A stretch of 64,000 nucleotides of DNA. Origin: Bifidobacterium thermophilum DSM 20210. Lineage in GTDB: Bacteria > Actinomycetota > Actinomycetes > Actinomycetales > Bifidobacteriaceae. The notes under the pieces were generated by a model that made no database searches, had not been told where the DNA came from, and was given only the letters and a program-made list of their open reading frames with translations. Each line of letters opens with the position of its first letter. Position 1 is the stretch's first letter. The position numbers and the translations under genes are program-made. Location of the stretch: NCBI GenBank assembly GCA_000771265.1, contig JDUB01000001.1, forward strand, positions 310,001 through 374,000. The letters run 5' to 3'. This document shows positions 26,512 to 40,673 of the stretch, in pieces.

Positions 26512-27585
26512 ATGGATTGGACCGCGATACACGCACAGGCGACGGCAAACATGACCGAAGCAGGATTGCAGTATGAGGACGGCAATGCAGATATCGACGG
26601 CGGACAGCGTGACATCGACACCTTGGCGTGGCGGCGTCTCGGTATCCTGCCGCGGGCGTTCCACAATGTAGGGGACATCGATACGGCTGTCACCATCGGT
26701 GGGCGTACCATCTCCACGCCGATTTTCGGAGCGCCTACCGCATACCACCGGCTGGCTAGCAAGAATGGGGAGATTACCTCACAAAACGGCATGGACCGTG
26801 CCGGCACGTTCATCGTCTACCCGACGAATGCATCCGAGCCCGTAGAACATTTCGCCGCTGAGGCACAAGGCGATTGGTGGCAGCAGGTCTACCTGTTCGA
26901 TAACCGTAAGGTTTCCGAGGCTTTCATCGAACGTTCCGTGGCGTCCGGTGCCAAGGCACTCATGTTGACTTTGGACTGCCCGGGTTATCGCCGCGACTTC
27001 GGATTCCGCAACGGCATCGACGGCACATGGGAAGGGGCAAGCGGCAATTTCCCGAACATGCATATGACCGATTGGACACTCAACCTCGCGACATCCATTA
27101 CCCCGAAGGACATCCAATGGCTCAAGGAAATATCGGGGCTGCCGGTGTACGTCAAGGGGGTGATGCGTCCCGAGGACGCCGTCACCGCGATGAATGCAGG
27201 AGCGGCCGGTGTCATGGTATCCAATCATGGACGACGCCAAGTTGACGGTGTCGTTCCTGTGGCGTATGCGCTGCCCAGAATACGCCGCGCGCTCGGGCGC
27301 GATGCCGAAATTTTCGCTGATACCGGTATCCGCACCGGCGGTGACGTCTTCCGCGCACTTGCGCTTGGGGCGAACGCGGTAGGTCTGGGGCGTCCCATTC
27401 AGTGGGCCGCAGCTGCCGGGGGAGAGAACGGCATCACGAAGATGATTGAGCGCATCACCGATGAGCTGGCTCACACCATGAACTCCGCAGGAGTGTCTCG
27501 CATCGCGGATATCGACGAATCCTTCCTGGTGGAAGGGCAGGGGCCGTCAGCCTTCCTATCAGGGGTTCCCGGCATCGTCGCATGA
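26512..27585 (+). CDS. FMN-dependent alpha-hydroxy-acid dehydrogenase/oxidase
   Basis: A TIM-barrel flavoprotein of 357 residues in the glycolate oxidase / lactate dehydrogenase / lactate oxidase family. Active-site residues can be placed: the Tyr in QQVYLF, Asp in TLDCP, the Lys in VYVKGV that contacts FMN, and the catalytic His and Arg in SNHGRRQVDG. The FMN phosphate loop is FADTGIRTGGDVFRALALGA. The N-terminal Tyr region is divergent from lactate oxidases, so the natural substrate is open. The start at 26512 has AGAGG about ten bases upstream. An enzyme of this kind could use O2 or a quinone; in a fermentative anaerobe it is worth noting. Confidence 0.85.
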   Translation: MDWTAIHAQATANMTEAGLQYEDGNADIDGGQRDIDTLAWRRLGILPRAFHNVGDIDTAVTIGGRTISTPIFGAPTAYHRLASKNGEITSQNGMDRAGTFIVYPTNASEPVEHFAAEAQGDWWQQVYLFDNRKVSEAFIERSVASGAKALMLTLDCPGYRRDFGFRNGIDGTWEGASGNFPNMHMTDWTLNLATSITPKDIQWLKEISGLPVYVKGVMRPEDAVTAMNAGAAGVMVSNHGRRQVDGVVPVAYALPRIRRALGRDAEIFADTGIRTGGDVFRALALGANAVGLGRPIQWAAAAGGENGITKMIERITDELAHTMNSAGVSRIADIDESFLVEGQGPSAFLSGVPGIVA

Positions 27586-27646
27586 GGGTGTCGTTGATGT
27601 GCCGTAGCCGGAATGAATCGCGCCTGTTTTGCGGTCAACTCGTTGT

Positions 27647-27654
27647 GGCATAAT
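27647..27654 (+). promoter_or_regulatory. Extended -10 element before efp
   Basis: TGGCATAAT is an extended -10 match (CATAAT at 27649-27654) located 53 nt before the efp GTG start. The -35 region is weak. It probably drives the efp-nusB-carAB operon. Confidence 0.5.
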
Positions 27655-27707
27655 GGGCAAGGCATTTTTTGTTTTGCCTCAAGTAACTGAAGAATAGGTG
27701 AATACAC

Positions 27708-28271
27708 GTGGCACAAACTACCAATGACATCAAGAACGGCTCTGTTCTGAATCTCGACGGCCAGCTGTGGCAGGTCATTAAGTTCCAGCACGTCAAGCCG
27801 GGCAAGGGGCCCGCTTTCGTGCGTACCACCATCAAGAACGTGCTGTCGGGCAAGATCGTCGACAAGACCTTCAACGCCGGCATGAAGATGGAATTCGAGA
27901 CCGTCGACAACCGCACCCTCCAGTACTCCTACGAGGACGGTGACAACTACGTGTTCATGGATATGACCACGTATGACCAGATCATGATTCCGAAGGAGCT
28001 CATCGGCGAGCAGAGCAAGTATCTGCTCGAAGGCACCGATTGCATCGTCAGCTTCCATGACGGCACTCCGCTGAGCGTCGAGCTGCCGGCTTCTGTCATC
28101 CTGACCATCACGCACACCGAGCCGGGCCTGCAGGGCAACCGCTCCAACGCGGGTACCAAGCCTGCGACCGTCGAGACCGGCGCTGAGATCCAGGTTCCGC
28201 TGTTCATCAACGAAGGCGAGAAGGTCAAGGTCGACACGCGTGACGGCTCCTACCTCGGTCGTGAGAACTGA
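27708..28271 (+). CDS. efp: Elongation factor P
   Basis: Relieves ribosome stalling at polyproline. It has 187 residues: an N-terminal KOW-like domain and two OB folds. The tip loop reads VKPGKGPAF, with Lys at the position modified in E. coli. No epmA/poxA homologue lies in the window, so modification cannot be judged. The start is GTG. The C-terminus is [10 protein letters not shown]-like, matching the conserved RT(G/R)xYxxR end. nusB follows after 20 nt. Confidence 0.97.
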   Translation: MAQTTNDIKNGSVLNLDGQLWQVIKFQHVKPGKGPAFVRTTIKNVLSGKIVDKTFNAGMKMEFETVDNRTLQYSYEDGDNYVFMDMTTYDQIMIPKELIGEQSKYLLEGTDCIVSFHDGTPLSVELPASVILTITHTEPGLQGNRSNAGTKPATVETGAEIQVPLFINEGEKVKVDTRDGSYLGREN

Positions 28272-28291
28272 GAGCGAGGATTTGAGGCTTC

Positions 28292-28927
28292 ATGGCACGT
28301 TCCACCGCCCGTAAGAGGGCTCTGAACACGTTGTACGAAGCGGATGAGAAGGGACAGGATATCCTGTCCCTTCTTGCTGAGCGCATCGCCAACCCTGGTA
28401 CGCAATCACCGCTTCCCGACTATGCGATTGAAATTGTCCGCGGCGTCGCTGAGCACCGTGGAGAGATAGACCATCTGCTCGACGAACATTCCACCGGCTG
28501 GAAAGTCAAGCGTATGGCCGTTGTCGATCGCAACGTCCTGCGCATCGCCACTTGGGAGATCCTGTACAACGACGAAGTGCCGGACAAAGTCGCCATCGAC
28601 GAGGCGATCAGTCTCGCCAAGACGTTGAGCGACGAAGGTTCGACATCGTTCATCCACGGATTGCTCAGCGCCATTTGCGGTGTAAAAGAAGAGCACCTCG
28701 CCCATCAGGCCGAGTTGGAACGGCAGCGCGAGCAATCGGAGTCTCAGCCCGAAGGCGACGTGCCTGAGGCATCGGGCGTCGATGATGCCGAGGACTCGGA
28801 GCCGCCCACACAACAGACGACATCCGATGGCGAATCGACGGATACGGTTCCCAACGATCCGGGAACGGCATCCGGATCGGATGATTCGCATGAGGACTCG
28901 CCGCAAGACCAGCACACGACCAACTGA
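28292..28927 (+). CDS. nusB: Transcription antitermination factor NusB with acidic tail
   Basis: An RNA-binding all-helical protein that, with S10, assembles on boxA of rRNA operons. The core (about residues 1-145) has the conserved MARSTARKRALNTLYEADEKG start and the RNVLRIATWEILY and KVAIDEAISLAKTLSDEGSTSFIHGLL segments. After this comes a tail of about 65 residues made almost wholly of Asp, Glu, Ser, Thr, Gln and Pro, which most NusB proteins lack. The tail is probably disordered. It is the second gene of the efp-nusB-carAB operon. Confidence 0.95.
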   Translation: MARSTARKRALNTLYEADEKGQDILSLLAERIANPGTQSPLPDYAIEIVRGVAEHRGEIDHLLDEHSTGWKVKRMAVVDRNVLRIATWEILYNDEVPDKVAIDEAISLAKTLSDEGSTSFIHGLLSAICGVKEEHLAHQAELERQREQSESQPEGDVPEASGVDDAEDSEPPTQQTTSDGESTDTVPNDPGTASGSDDSHEDSPQDQHTTN

Positions 28928-29005
28928 CACCGGGCATCGGCCGGCGTGAGAGTCCCAGCCGGCCGGTATCCTTGGTACGAATACCCAAAGAATAAGGGGG
29001 TTTTG

Positions 29006-30218
29006 GTGAACCAGAACGATTCCGAAGCCGTGGATTTCTCACTTGACGATGCAGTACTTGTCCTCGAAGACGGGCAAGTGTATGTCGGCGAGCCGTACGG
29101 CGCAATCGGTACGACCCACGGGGAGATCGTCTTCACGACCGGCATGACCGGATACCAGGAGACGCTGACCGACCCGAGCTACGATCGCCAGATTGTGGTG
29201 CAGACATTCCCGCACATCGGGAACACCGGAATCAACAAGGAGGATCCAGAATCCTCCCGAATCTGGGTCGCCGGTTACGTGGTGCGCGACCCAAGCCCAA
29301 ATGTGAGCAACTGGCGCGCCACGGGAAGTCTTGACGATGATCTGACCGACAACGGTATCGTCGGCATCAGCAACATCGACACCCGAAAACTGGTGCGCCA
29401 CCTGCGTTCCGCAGGCGTCATGCGTGCAGGAATCTTCTCGGGCGACGCTCTGATTGACAGCGGAACCGGCAAACCGCGCACTGTCGCGTCCATGATCGAC
29501 GAAGTGCGTGGCATTCCGCAGATGAAAGGCATGAGCCTGTATGACGAGGTCAGCACCGAGCAGATGTACACCATCGAGCCGTGCGGCCAATTCGAAGGCA
29601 AAGAGCCGCTGTTCACCGTCGCCGCGGTGGATCTGGGCATCAAGGGTATGACCCCGCACCGCATGGCCGAACGAGGGTGCCGCGTGCATGTCGTTCCTTC
29701 CACCATCACCTTCAAAGAACTCGAAGACCTCCACCCCGACGGTGTGTTCTTCTCCAATGGTCCGGGCGACCCTGAACAGGCCGATCCGGAAGTCAATCTG
29801 CTGCGTCAGGTATTGGACGCAGGACACCCGTTCTTCGGCATCTGCTTCGGCAACCAGCTGCTGGGCAGGGCGCTTGGCTTCGGCACATACAAACTCAAAT
29901 TCGGCCATCGCGGCGTCAACCAGCCGGTCAAGGACCTGACCACGGGCAAGGTTGAGATTACCGCGCACAACCACGGCTTCGCGGTCGACGCCCCGGTCGG
30001 CCAGCCGGTGGATGCGCCCTACGGGGACGGCAAGTACGGCAAGGTGTTCGTCTCGCATATCGATCTCAATGACAATGTCGTAGAAGGCCTGCAATGCGAA
30101 GATATCCCGGCCTTCTCCGTGCAGTACCACCCCGAGGCCGCTGCCGGCCCGCACGACGCCTCCTACCTCTTCGACCGTTTTGTTGAGCTCATGCGTTCCG
30201 CCAAGGAGGAAAACGCCA

Positions 30219-30226
<8 letters not shown>
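29006..30226 (+). CDS. carA: Carbamoyl-phosphate synthase small subunit
   Basis: Glutaminase subunit that supplies ammonia to CarB for arginine and pyrimidine synthesis. It has 406 residues. The class I amidotransferase triad is Cys280 (GICFGNQ), His375 and Glu377 (QYHPEA). The GTG at 29006 was chosen because AAGGGGG lies six bases before it; a 20-codon longer frame has no family similarity. Its stop overlaps the carB start by eight bases. Confidence 0.96.
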
Positions 30227-33601
<3,375 letters not shown>

Positions 33602-33605
<4 letters not shown>

Positions 33606-34534
33606 GCAGCAGCCCCACTGACAGCGAACGCAAAGCGATGAGATCGGAGTTCGGTGTGCGCCTGCGCACGTCCATGGACCATTACGGCCCATTGTGCGTG
33701 GGTATCGACCCGCATCGCAAGCTACTGACTGACTGGGGCTACAATGTCGACGCCAGCGGCGCGGAAATGTTCTCCATGCGCATGCTTCAGGCTGCGAATG
33801 GCCGTGCCGCTGCCGTCAAATTCCAGGAATCGATGTTCGAACGGTACGGTTCTAAGGGCATCGCGGCACTGGAACGGGTGTTGTTCGCCGCGCGGCAGAT
33901 GGGCATCATCACTATCGTCGATTGCCTACACGGCGGTCTTCCGACTACGATTTCTGCCCTTGCGGACGCGTATTTCAAGTCGGGTGCGCCGTTGCTCGCT
34001 GATGCGATCACCTTGCTGCCATATTACGGTGCACGCTCATTGAGCGGTCTGATTGACGAAGCGCTTGACAATGGGCGGGGAGTGTTCGTTGCATCGCTCA
34101 CATCGAATCCCGAAGGTGCGAGCCTGCAAACGGCGATCCGCCAAAAAGGCGAGTACAGAGGCAAAACCGTCGCCTACGGTATTGCCAGTACCGCGCAGAA
34201 ATTCAACGACACCATGCCCGGCATGGGTTCAGTCGGCCTGATTATCGGGGCGACCATCGGCCAATGGATTGACGAAAGCGGCATCGACCCGTCCCAGTTC
34301 ACCGGACCGATTCTCTCACCCGGATACGGGTGGCAAGGAGCGGAAGCCGACGATCTGCGCACCGTATTCAAGGGCACCAAAGGCAATGTGCTGGTCACGG
34401 TGTCGCGTTTCATCGCCAAGAACGGGCCGGATATCTCCAACCTCTCCGCGGCGACGGAAGCCATCGCGCTTGACATCAGACAGGCGTTGATGGACGCGAC
34501 CCTCGAAGCGGATGACAGCGCCGACCAAGCCTGA
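33602..34534 (+). CDS. OMP decarboxylase-like protein lacking the catalytic Lys
   Basis: Clearly homologous to actinobacterial type-2 orotidine 5'-phosphate decarboxylase along its full 310 residues: LCVGIDPH near the start, [12 protein letters not shown] with the first conserved Lys (73), SNPEGAS, and the phosphate loop [13 protein letters not shown]. The catalytic D-x-K-x-x-D motif, DAKRGD in functional relatives, here reads D107-C-L-H-G-G112. The proton-donating Lys is Leu and the second Asp is Gly. The frame is intact and overlaps carB by ATGA. By family knowledge such changes should abolish decarboxylation, so it is probably a paralogue with a binding or regulatory role, and an active pyrF should exist elsewhere. 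A variant active site cannot be excluded. Confidence 0.8.
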
Positions 34535-34636
34535 AGAAGTGATTTTTCACGCAATTGGTTGCTGCACGGACAGCATTCGGTCAATTACACTCGGTTCCAG
34601 ACAAGACATGCATTTGACGATGAAAGGCGGTATGGG

Positions 34637-35257
34637 ATGACAATCGCGGGTCACAGCGATTCGGCACACAGCACAGGTGGACGGCTTATCGTACTGACCG
34701 GCCCGACTGCGGTGGGTAAAGGAACGGTGGAAGCCGCCCTACTGGCCAAGCACCCAGAGGTGTGGGTGTCCGTGTCAGCGACGACCCGTGAGCCTCGCCC
34801 CGGCGAAGTCAATGGCGTGAACTACTGGTTCATGAGCGAAGCTGAATTCGTGCGCAAGGAGCAGGAGGGAAAGTTCCTGGAAACGGCGGTCGTCCACGGC
34901 ATGGCCCATTACGGGACACCACTGCAACCGGTACTTGATCATTTGGCGGCCAACACGCCCACCATCCTCGAAATTGATTTGCAGGGTGCCCGCCGTGTCA
35001 AGCAGAAAGCCTCACAGATGGGGCTTGATGTCGTCTACGTGTTCATCGCGCCGCCCAGTTACGAGGAACTGGTACGGCGGCTGATCGGTCGTGGTACAGA
35101 GAACGAGGAGCAGCGTGCGAAGCGGCTGGAAACAGCGAAGGTCGAACTCGCCGCAGAACCCGAATTCGACGTGGTCATCGTCAACAACACGGTCGATCAG
35201 GCGGCGGACGATCTGTGGAAGGTCATCGCCGAAGAATACGGCATCAGCGGGGACTGA
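34637..35257 (+). CDS. gmk: Guanylate kinase
   Basis: Phosphorylates GMP to GDP with ATP. It has 206 residues. The P-loop is GPTAVGKGT, where Ala replaces the more usual Ser and Gly the Ser/Thr region. GMP-binding residues are in SATTREPRPGEVNGVNYWF, and the lid has RRLIGRGTENEEQRAKRL. The start at 34637 has AAAGGCGG upstream. It follows the pyrF-like gene after 102 nt. Confidence 0.95.
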   Translation: MTIAGHSDSAHSTGGRLIVLTGPTAVGKGTVEAALLAKHPEVWVSVSATTREPRPGEVNGVNYWFMSEAEFVRKEQEGKFLETAVVHGMAHYGTPLQPVLDHLAANTPTILEIDLQGARRVKQKASQMGLDVVYVFIAPPSYEELVRRLIGRGTENEEQRAKRLETAKVELAAEPEFDVVIVNNTVDQAADDLWKVIAEEYGISGD

Positions 35258-35324
35258 GACGACACAACCAGTCCGCGAGCAACTTGCGAAACTGCTCGAT
35301 TGCGACGATACAACCGCGATAAAT

Positions 35325-35361
35325 GATTGGGCCCTGCAACTTCACGCTGCAGGGCCCAATC
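35325..35361. terminator. Bidirectional terminator between gmk and ilvD
   Basis: A perfect 14-bp stem (35325-35338 with 35348-35361) has a 9-nt loop and sits between two converging genes. Confidence 0.85.
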
Positions 35362-35394
35362 ACGTTTCAACGTAAGTTCAGCAAGTCAACTGAA

Positions 35395-37257
35395 TCACTT
35401 CAGACCGCTGAGCTTATTGATGAGATCAGGATCGCGGGTTGCGCCCTTGTCTGCGGAGCGGGCGAAGGCGGCGTACGCCTTGAGCGCCTGGCTGACATGA
35501 CGGTCGCGGTGGGCGACATAGCCGTCGCCGGCCTCGAGTTCGGCACGACGCTGCGCGAGCTGCTCGTCGGTCAGCTCCACGTTGATCGAACGATTCGGAA
35601 TATCGATGTCAATCATGTCGCCGTTCTTGATGAGCGCGATCGGACCCTTGTTCGCGGCCTCGGGCGCCACATGGCCGATGGCCAGGCCTGAGGAGCCGCC
35701 GGAGTAGCGGCCGTCGGTGATCAGCGCGACGTCCTTGCCGATGCCCTTGCCCTTGACGAAGGAGGTCGGGTACAGCATTTCCTGCATGCCCGGGCCGCCC
35801 TTCGGGCCCTCGTAACGGATGACGAGCGCCTGACCGGGCTTGAGCGTGTCGTTGAGAATGACCTTGATGGCCTCTTCTTGGGATTCCACGACCAGTGCCG
35901 GACCATGGAACTTCCAGATGCTTTCGGGCACGCCGGCGGTCTTTACAACGCAACCGTCAGGGGCGAGATTGCCGCGCAGCACCGCGAGACCGCCCTCGGC
36001 GATCTCCGGGTGGTTGATGTCGTGGATGGCGCCGTGCACGCGATCGGTGTCGAGCGTGTCGAACAGCGTCTCATGCGTCCATGGTTCGGGAGAGACGATA
36101 TGGCCGGGGGCTGCGTGGAACAGCTGTTTCGCTTCAGGCTTGCAGGTGTCGCGCATGATGTCCCAGTCGTTGAGCTTGGACTCGAGATCCGGATAATCCA
36201 CGGAATGCGTGTCGCGATGCAGCTTGCCTGCGCGATCGAGCTCGCCGAGGATGCCGCAGATGCCGCCGGCGCGGTGAACGTCGGAAATCTCCCATTCGCC
36301 GGAAGGCGCGGCCTTGCAGATGCAGGGCACGGTGTGGGAGATGCGCTCGATGTCGTCAAGCGTGAAATCGACGTCGGCGCTTTGCGCTGCGGCGAGGATG
36401 TGCAGCACGGTGTTCGTGGAGCCGCCCATGGCCACATCCATGGTCATGGCGTTTTCGAAGGCGTGCTTGGTGGCGATGGAACGCGGCAGCACGGAGTCGT
36501 CGTCCTCGTCGTAATAGCGGTGGGCGAGCTTGACAATCATCTCGCCGGCGCGCTCGAAGAGCTTCTTGCGGTAGACGTGGGAGGCGAGCGTGGTGCCGTT
36601 GCCGGGCAGTGCCAGGCCGATGGCCTCGGTCAGGCAGTTCATAGAGTTGGCGGTGAACATGCCGGCGCAGGAGCCGCAGGTCGGGCACACGGTCTTTTCG
36701 TAGGCGAGCAGGTCTTCGTCGGAGCAGTTGTCGTCGGCGGTCGCGTACATGACATCGATGAGGTCGGTGTGCTCCTTGACGGTGCCGTCGGACAGAACGG
36801 TGGTGCCGGCTTCCATCGGGCCGCCGGAGACGAAGATCGTCGGGATGTTCAGGCGCAGCGCTGCCATGAGCATGCCCGGAGTGATCTTGTCGCAGTTGGA
36901 AATGCAGATGAGGGCGTCGGCGCAATGCGCGTTGACGGAATACTCGACGGCGTCGGCGATGATGTCGCGGCTCGGCAGCGAGTAGAGCATGCCGGTATGG
37001 CCCATGGCAATGCCGTCGTCAACGGCGATGGTGTTGAACTCGCGGGGGATACCGCCGGCCTTCTTCACGGCTTCGGACACCAGGCGACCGACCTTGTTCA
37101 GGTGGACATGGCCGGGGACGAATTCATCGAAGGAGTTGGCGATGGCCACAATCGGCTTGCCGAAGTCCTTGCCGTCAACGCCAGCGGCGCGGTACAGAGC
37201 GCGAGCGCCCGCAAACACTCGCCCGTTCATCAATTTTGCGGATCTCATTTCTGCCAT
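35395..37257 (-). CDS. ilvD: Dihydroxy-acid dehydratase
   Basis: Third step of branched-chain amino acid synthesis. It has 620 residues. Iron-sulfur cluster cysteines are visible in SNCDKITPG and [17 protein letters not shown]. The Mg-binding DDGIAMGH and the C-terminal [10 protein letters not shown] are present. The ATG at 37257 gives [24 protein letters not shown] and the usual length; the 42 codons further upstream are rejected. A 12-bp palindrome GTATGGCCATAC lies about 110 bp before the gene (37368-37379) and could be an operator. Confidence 0.96.
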   Translation of the reverse strand: MAEMRSAKLMNGRVFAGARALYRAAGVDGKDFGKPIVAIANSFDEFVPGHVHLNKVGRLVSEAVKKAGGIPREFNTIAVDDGIAMGHTGMLYSLPSRDIIADAVEYSVNAHCADALICISNCDKITPGMLMAALRLNIPTIFVSGGPMEAGTTVLSDGTVKEHTDLIDVMYATADDNCSDEDLLAYEKTVCPTCGSCAGMFTANSMNCLTEAIGLALPGNGTTLASHVYRKKLFERAGEMIVKLAHRYYDEDDDSVLPRSIATKHAFENAMTMDVAMGGSTNTVLHILAAAQSADVDFTLDDIERISHTVPCICKAAPSGEWEISDVHRAGGICGILGELDRAGKLHRDTHSVDYPDLESKLNDWDIMRDTCKPEAKQLFHAAPGHIVSPEPWTHETLFDTLDTDRVHGAIHDINHPEIAEGGLAVLRGNLAPDGCVVKTAGVPESIWKFHGPALVVESQEEAIKVILNDTLKPGQALVIRYEGPKGGPGMQEMLYPTSFVKGKGIGKDVALITDGRYSGGSSGLAIGHVAPEAANKGPIALIKNGDMIDIDIPNRSINVELTDEQLAQRRAELEAGDGYVAHRDRHVSQALKAYAAFARSADKGATRDPDLINKLSGLK

Positions 37258-37422
37258 GGTTCCATTCAAGTGCCTTGCGGGGACAGGTGGCAGTCTTGGG
37301 CCGAATAGTGAAATTACGCTAGGAGAGTAGGGTTTTGTCGGGATTTCTGCTGATTGGGGACGCGAAAGTATGGCCATACCCATGCCCTAAGATGCGCGGG
37401 TCGCGATATCGGGGGCTTGCAG

Positions 37423-37428
37423 TATAAT
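37423..37428 (+). promoter_or_regulatory. -10 element of rpoZ
   Basis: A perfect TATAAT lies 65 nt before the rpoZ start. The -35 region (near 37400) is weak. Transcription is divergent from ilvD. Confidence 0.6.
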
Positions 37429-37492
37429 GAATTATTTGAAATACCACGCCCGCATTGGACGTGGCCATGCGCATGATGGGAGATTGACACCT

Positions 37493-37777
37493 ATGGCACT
37501 TGGCACTGAGCCGCATCCGCAGGGACTTGCGGATCCGCCTATCGACGACCTGATGCAGCACGCTGATTCCAAGTACGCGCTGGCGATTTTCGCCGCGAAG
37601 CGCGCCCGTCAGATTAATTCGTATTTCACGCAGCTCAATGAGGGTCTCCTGCAGAATGTCGGCCCGCTGGTTGAATACGAGAATCAGGAGAAGCCGCTGT
37701 CTATCGCTTTCCGCGAAATCAACAGCGGTTTGCTTGAAGAGACGCTGGGCGAGGACGATCTGAGCGAAGGCAACTGA
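37493..37777 (+). CDS. rpoZ: RNA polymerase omega subunit
   Basis: A small RNAP assembly subunit, 94 residues. It has [26 protein letters not shown], the conserved omega core with the SKY(A/S)L and AKRARQ(I/L) motifs that wrap the beta-prime C-terminus. The C-terminal stretch [15 protein letters not shown] matches actinobacterial omegas. The start at 37493 was chosen to fit the [12 protein letters not shown]-terminus; GGGAGA lies 9 bases before it. A strong hairpin follows. Confidence 0.9.
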   Translation: MALGTEPHPQGLADPPIDDLMQHADSKYALAIFAAKRARQINSYFTQLNEGLLQNVGPLVEYENQEKPLSIAFREINSGLLEETLGEDDLSEGN

Positions 37778-37797
37778 TCGCAGACCTCATCGAGGTG

Positions 37798-37862
37798 TGC
37801 CCCCGGTGCTGGATTTTTCCGCCGTTTAGGTATGGCGAAATTCAGCCGGGGGCATTATTCTT
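37798..37862 (+). terminator. Terminator after rpoZ
   Basis: A perfect 9-bp GC stem (37798-37806 with 37846-37854) is topped by a second imperfect stem and followed by TTATTCTTA. Confidence 0.8.
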
Positions 37863-37950
37863 ACTAACCAGTTGCATATTGTGTGATTCCTGCTTCGGCT
37901 TTCCGTCGCCGTCGTGGGCGGACATTTGACGGAAAGACAGCGAGGGGAAT

Positions 37951-39162
37951 ATGGAGCGTCGCCTGATTTCGGCGGAATCCGTCACTGAAGGGCATCCTGA
38001 CAAGATCTGCGACCAGATTTCGGACGCGATTCTGGACGATATGCTGCGGCAAGACCCGCATTCGCATGTCGCCGTGGAGACGTCGGCCACCAAGGGCCAG
38101 TTCTTCGTCTTCGGCGAGGTGACCAGCGAAGGATACAGCGATATCCAGCGCATCGTGCGTGACGTGGTACGCAATATCGGCTATACGAGCTCCGAGATCG
38201 GCTTGGATGCTGATTCCTGCGGCGTGGTGGTGTCGCTGAGCGAACAGAGCAAAGAAATCAACCAGGGTGTGGCGCGTCTGAATCCCGAGCAGGAGTCCGC
38301 TGCCTCGCGCGAGGAGCGCTACGAGGCCCAGGGCGCCGGCGATCAGGGCGTGATGTTCGGGTATGCAACCGACGAGACCGAAGCGTTGATGCCGCTGCCG
38401 ATATATCTGGCGCATCGGCTGGCCTTCCGCCTGGCCCAGGTGCGCAAGGACGGTATCGTCCCGCATCTGCGTCCGGATGGCAAGACCCAGGTGACCATCG
38501 AATACGACCAGGAGGACCGGCCGGTCCGTCTGGACACGGTTCTGGTGTCTACCCAGCATGATCCCGAAGTCGACCATGACTGGCTGCTCGCCCAGCTGCG
38601 CGAGCACGTGATCGAACCGGTGCTTGCCGAAGTGCTTGGCGCCAAGATCCGCCATGACGACTACCGCATCCTCGTCAATCCGACCGGCTCCTTCGTGCTT
38701 GGCGGCCCGGCGGCTGACGCCGGCTTGACCGGGCGCAAGATTATCGTCGACACTTATGGCGGCGCGGCTCACCATGGCGGCGGCGCGTTCTCCGGCAAGG
38801 ACCCGAGCAAGGTCGACCGTTCCGCTGCCTATGCTGCGCGTTGGGTGGCGAAGAACATCGTCGCCGCCGGTCTTGCACACAAAGTCGAAGTACAGGTCGC
38901 GTATGCGATTGGCGTCGCCGATCCGGTCAGCGTCAATGTGGAGACCTTCGGCACTGAAATCGGCGGGGTCACCCGCGACCAAATCCAGGCAGCCGTCCGC
39001 AAGGTCTTCGATCTGCGTCCCGCGGCCATCATCGACGAACTCGACCTGCTGCGTCCGATTTACTCCAAGACCGCCGCCTACGGCCATTTCGGACGCAACG
39101 ATCCGGACTTCACATGGGAGCAGACCGACAAGGTCGACGAACTCAAGGCTGCCGTCAAGTGA
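37951..39162 (+). CDS. metK: S-adenosylmethionine synthetase
   Basis: Makes SAM from methionine and ATP. It has 403 residues. The N-terminal [16 protein letters not shown] has the conserved His; [15 protein letters not shown] and the [18 protein letters not shown] loop bind ATP and substrates. GAGGGG lies five bases before the ATG. No known SAM riboswitch motif was seen upstream. The neighbouring gene is a SAM-using cyclopropane synthase. Confidence 0.97.
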   Translation: MERRLISAESVTEGHPDKICDQISDAILDDMLRQDPHSHVAVETSATKGQFFVFGEVTSEGYSDIQRIVRDVVRNIGYTSSEIGLDADSCGVVVSLSEQSKEINQGVARLNPEQESAASREERYEAQGAGDQGVMFGYATDETEALMPLPIYLAHRLAFRLAQVRKDGIVPHLRPDGKTQVTIEYDQEDRPVRLDTVLVSTQHDPEVDHDWLLAQLREHVIEPVLAEVLGAKIRHDDYRILVNPTGSFVLGGPAADAGLTGRKIIVDTYGGAAHHGGGAFSGKDPSKVDRSAAYAARWVAKNIVAAGLAHKVEVQVAYAIGVADPVSVNVETFGTEIGGVTRDQIQAAVRKVFDLRPAAIIDELDLLRPIYSKTAAYGHFGRNDPDFTWEQTDKVDELKAAVK

Positions 39163-39223
39163 GTGACGGCACCATGATGACACCGCTGCGCCGGCCACAG
39201 GGCCGATGTCGACTGTCATGACC

Positions 39224-39260
39224 GGAATGTGCCTGGCGCACCGTGCGCCCGGCACATTCC
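39224..39260 (+). terminator. Hairpin after metK
   Basis: Nested stems: 39224-39233 pairs with 39251-39260, with GGCGCA/TGCGCC inside. There is no T-run, so termination strength is uncertain. The arm GGCACATTCC nearly recurs just after the next gene (GGGCACATTCC at about 40662-40672). Confidence 0.55.
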
Positions 39261-39336
39261 ACAGGCTTACCGGGGCGAGGGGCTCCGGCGATTGAATGGG
39301 AAAGTTTGAAATCGTAATCCTCACAAGGAGAAGCAC

Positions 39337-40623
39337 ATGGCAGGTATGACAGTTGCACAGATGATAGAACTGTTCGTCGAACCGAACGCGCCGCTGCGCA
39401 TCGAGGCGTTCGACGGGTCGGTATTCGGACCGGCAGACGCGCCCGTATGCATCAAGGTCAACAATTCACGAGCGGTGTATTACATGGTCGACCATCCCAA
39501 TGAGCTGGGGCTGGCACGCGCATATCTGCAGGGCGATATCTCCTCGCCGCAGATGATTCCGGGCGACCCGTACGAGGTTTTCAAGGACCTCGTCAATGTC
39601 AAGCCATACTTCCATAAGCCCGATCCGGTCGGGGTCGCCAAGGCGCTTGCCTCGGTTGCCTCGCATGGCATCCGGCATCCGAAGGCGCCGAGTATCGAAG
39701 GGCCGAGCCGTCTACGCCGCGCAGCCGAAGGCCTGCTGCCGCACAGCAAGGCCGGCGATGCGGCGACCGTTAGTTACCATTACGACCAGTCGAATGACTT
39801 CTACCGGCTCATTCTCGGGCCGACCATGACGTACACGTGCGCCCTGTTCAACAAGCCGACCGACACCTTGGAGGCCGCGCAGGAAGCCAAGCTCAACCTG
39901 GTGCTCGACAAGCTCGGTCTCAAGGCCGGAGACCGGCTGCTGGACATCGGCTGCGGCTGGGGGTCCATGGAGGTCGTCGCCGCACGGCGCGGCATCCACG
40001 TGATCGGCGTGACCCTCGCGGACGAGCAGGTTGCGTGGGGCAAGGAATGGATCAAACGCGAAGGCCTTGAGGGCCTCGCCGAAATCCGTCTCATGGATTA
40101 TCGCGATGTGCCGGAAGCCGGATTCGACGGCATCTGCTCGCTGGGCATGATGGAGCACGTCGGCGTCAAGAACTACCCGTCCTACTTCCGCGAGATTTTC
40201 GACAAACTCAAGCCCAACGGCATGCTGCTCAACCATCAGATCACCCGCATCAACTCTCATGCCGGGCACGCGGCGGGCGAGTTCATCGACCGCTACATAT
40301 TCCCCGACGGCCAGCTCGCGTCCCCCGGCGAAATCGAGATGAACATCCAGGACACCGGTTTCGAAGTGATCCACGAGGAGAACCTGCGGCAGCATTACGC
40401 GTTGACCCTGCATCATTGGAACCGCAATCTCGTGGACAACTGGAATGCGGCGGTCAAGTTGGTCGGCGAGCCGAAGGCACGCCTGTGGGGCCTGTACATG
40501 GCCGGCTGCGCGTACAACTTCGAGATGAATAACATCCAGATTCACCAGTACCTGTGCGTCAAGCCGAACGAGGAGGGGACAGCCACCTATCCGCTTCGGC
40601 CGTGGTGGGTTCATCAGGCCTGA
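39337..40623 (+). CDS. cfa: Cyclopropane-fatty-acyl-phospholipid synthase
   Basis: A SAM-dependent enzyme that adds a methylene bridge to unsaturated acyl chains of membrane lipids. It has 428 residues. The N-terminal domain of about 130 residues contacts lipid. The catalytic part has the SYHYDQSNDFYRLILGPTMTYTCALF signature, the SAM loop LDIGCGWGSMEVVAA, and the MMEHVGVKNYP and Cys/Tyr active-site segments. CACAAGGAG precedes the ATG. Placement after metK suggests a link to SAM supply, by inference. Confidence 0.93.
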   Translation: MAGMTVAQMIELFVEPNAPLRIEAFDGSVFGPADAPVCIKVNNSRAVYYMVDHPNELGLARAYLQGDISSPQMIPGDPYEVFKDLVNVKPYFHKPDPVGVAKALASVASHGIRHPKAPSIEGPSRLRRAAEGLLPHSKAGDAATVSYHYDQSNDFYRLILGPTMTYTCALFNKPTDTLEAAQEAKLNLVLDKLGLKAGDRLLDIGCGWGSMEVVAARRGIHVIGVTLADEQVAWGKEWIKREGLEGLAEIRLMDYRDVPEAGFDGICSLGMMEHVGVKNYPSYFREIFDKLKPNGMLLNHQITRINSHAGHAAGEFIDRYIFPDGQLASPGEIEMNIQDTGFEVIHEENLRQHYALTLHHWNRNLVDNWNAAVKLVGEPKARLWGLYMAGCAYNFEMNNIQIHQYLCVKPNEEGTATYPLRPWWVHQA

Positions 40624-40673
40624 CCTGACACCGACATGCGCTGACCGGTCGATGCACGGCCGGGCACATTCCA

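Noticed and set aside
37855-37950. SAM riboswitch before metK
   Set aside because: No SAM-I, SAM-II or SAM-IV conserved core was visible in the short leader.
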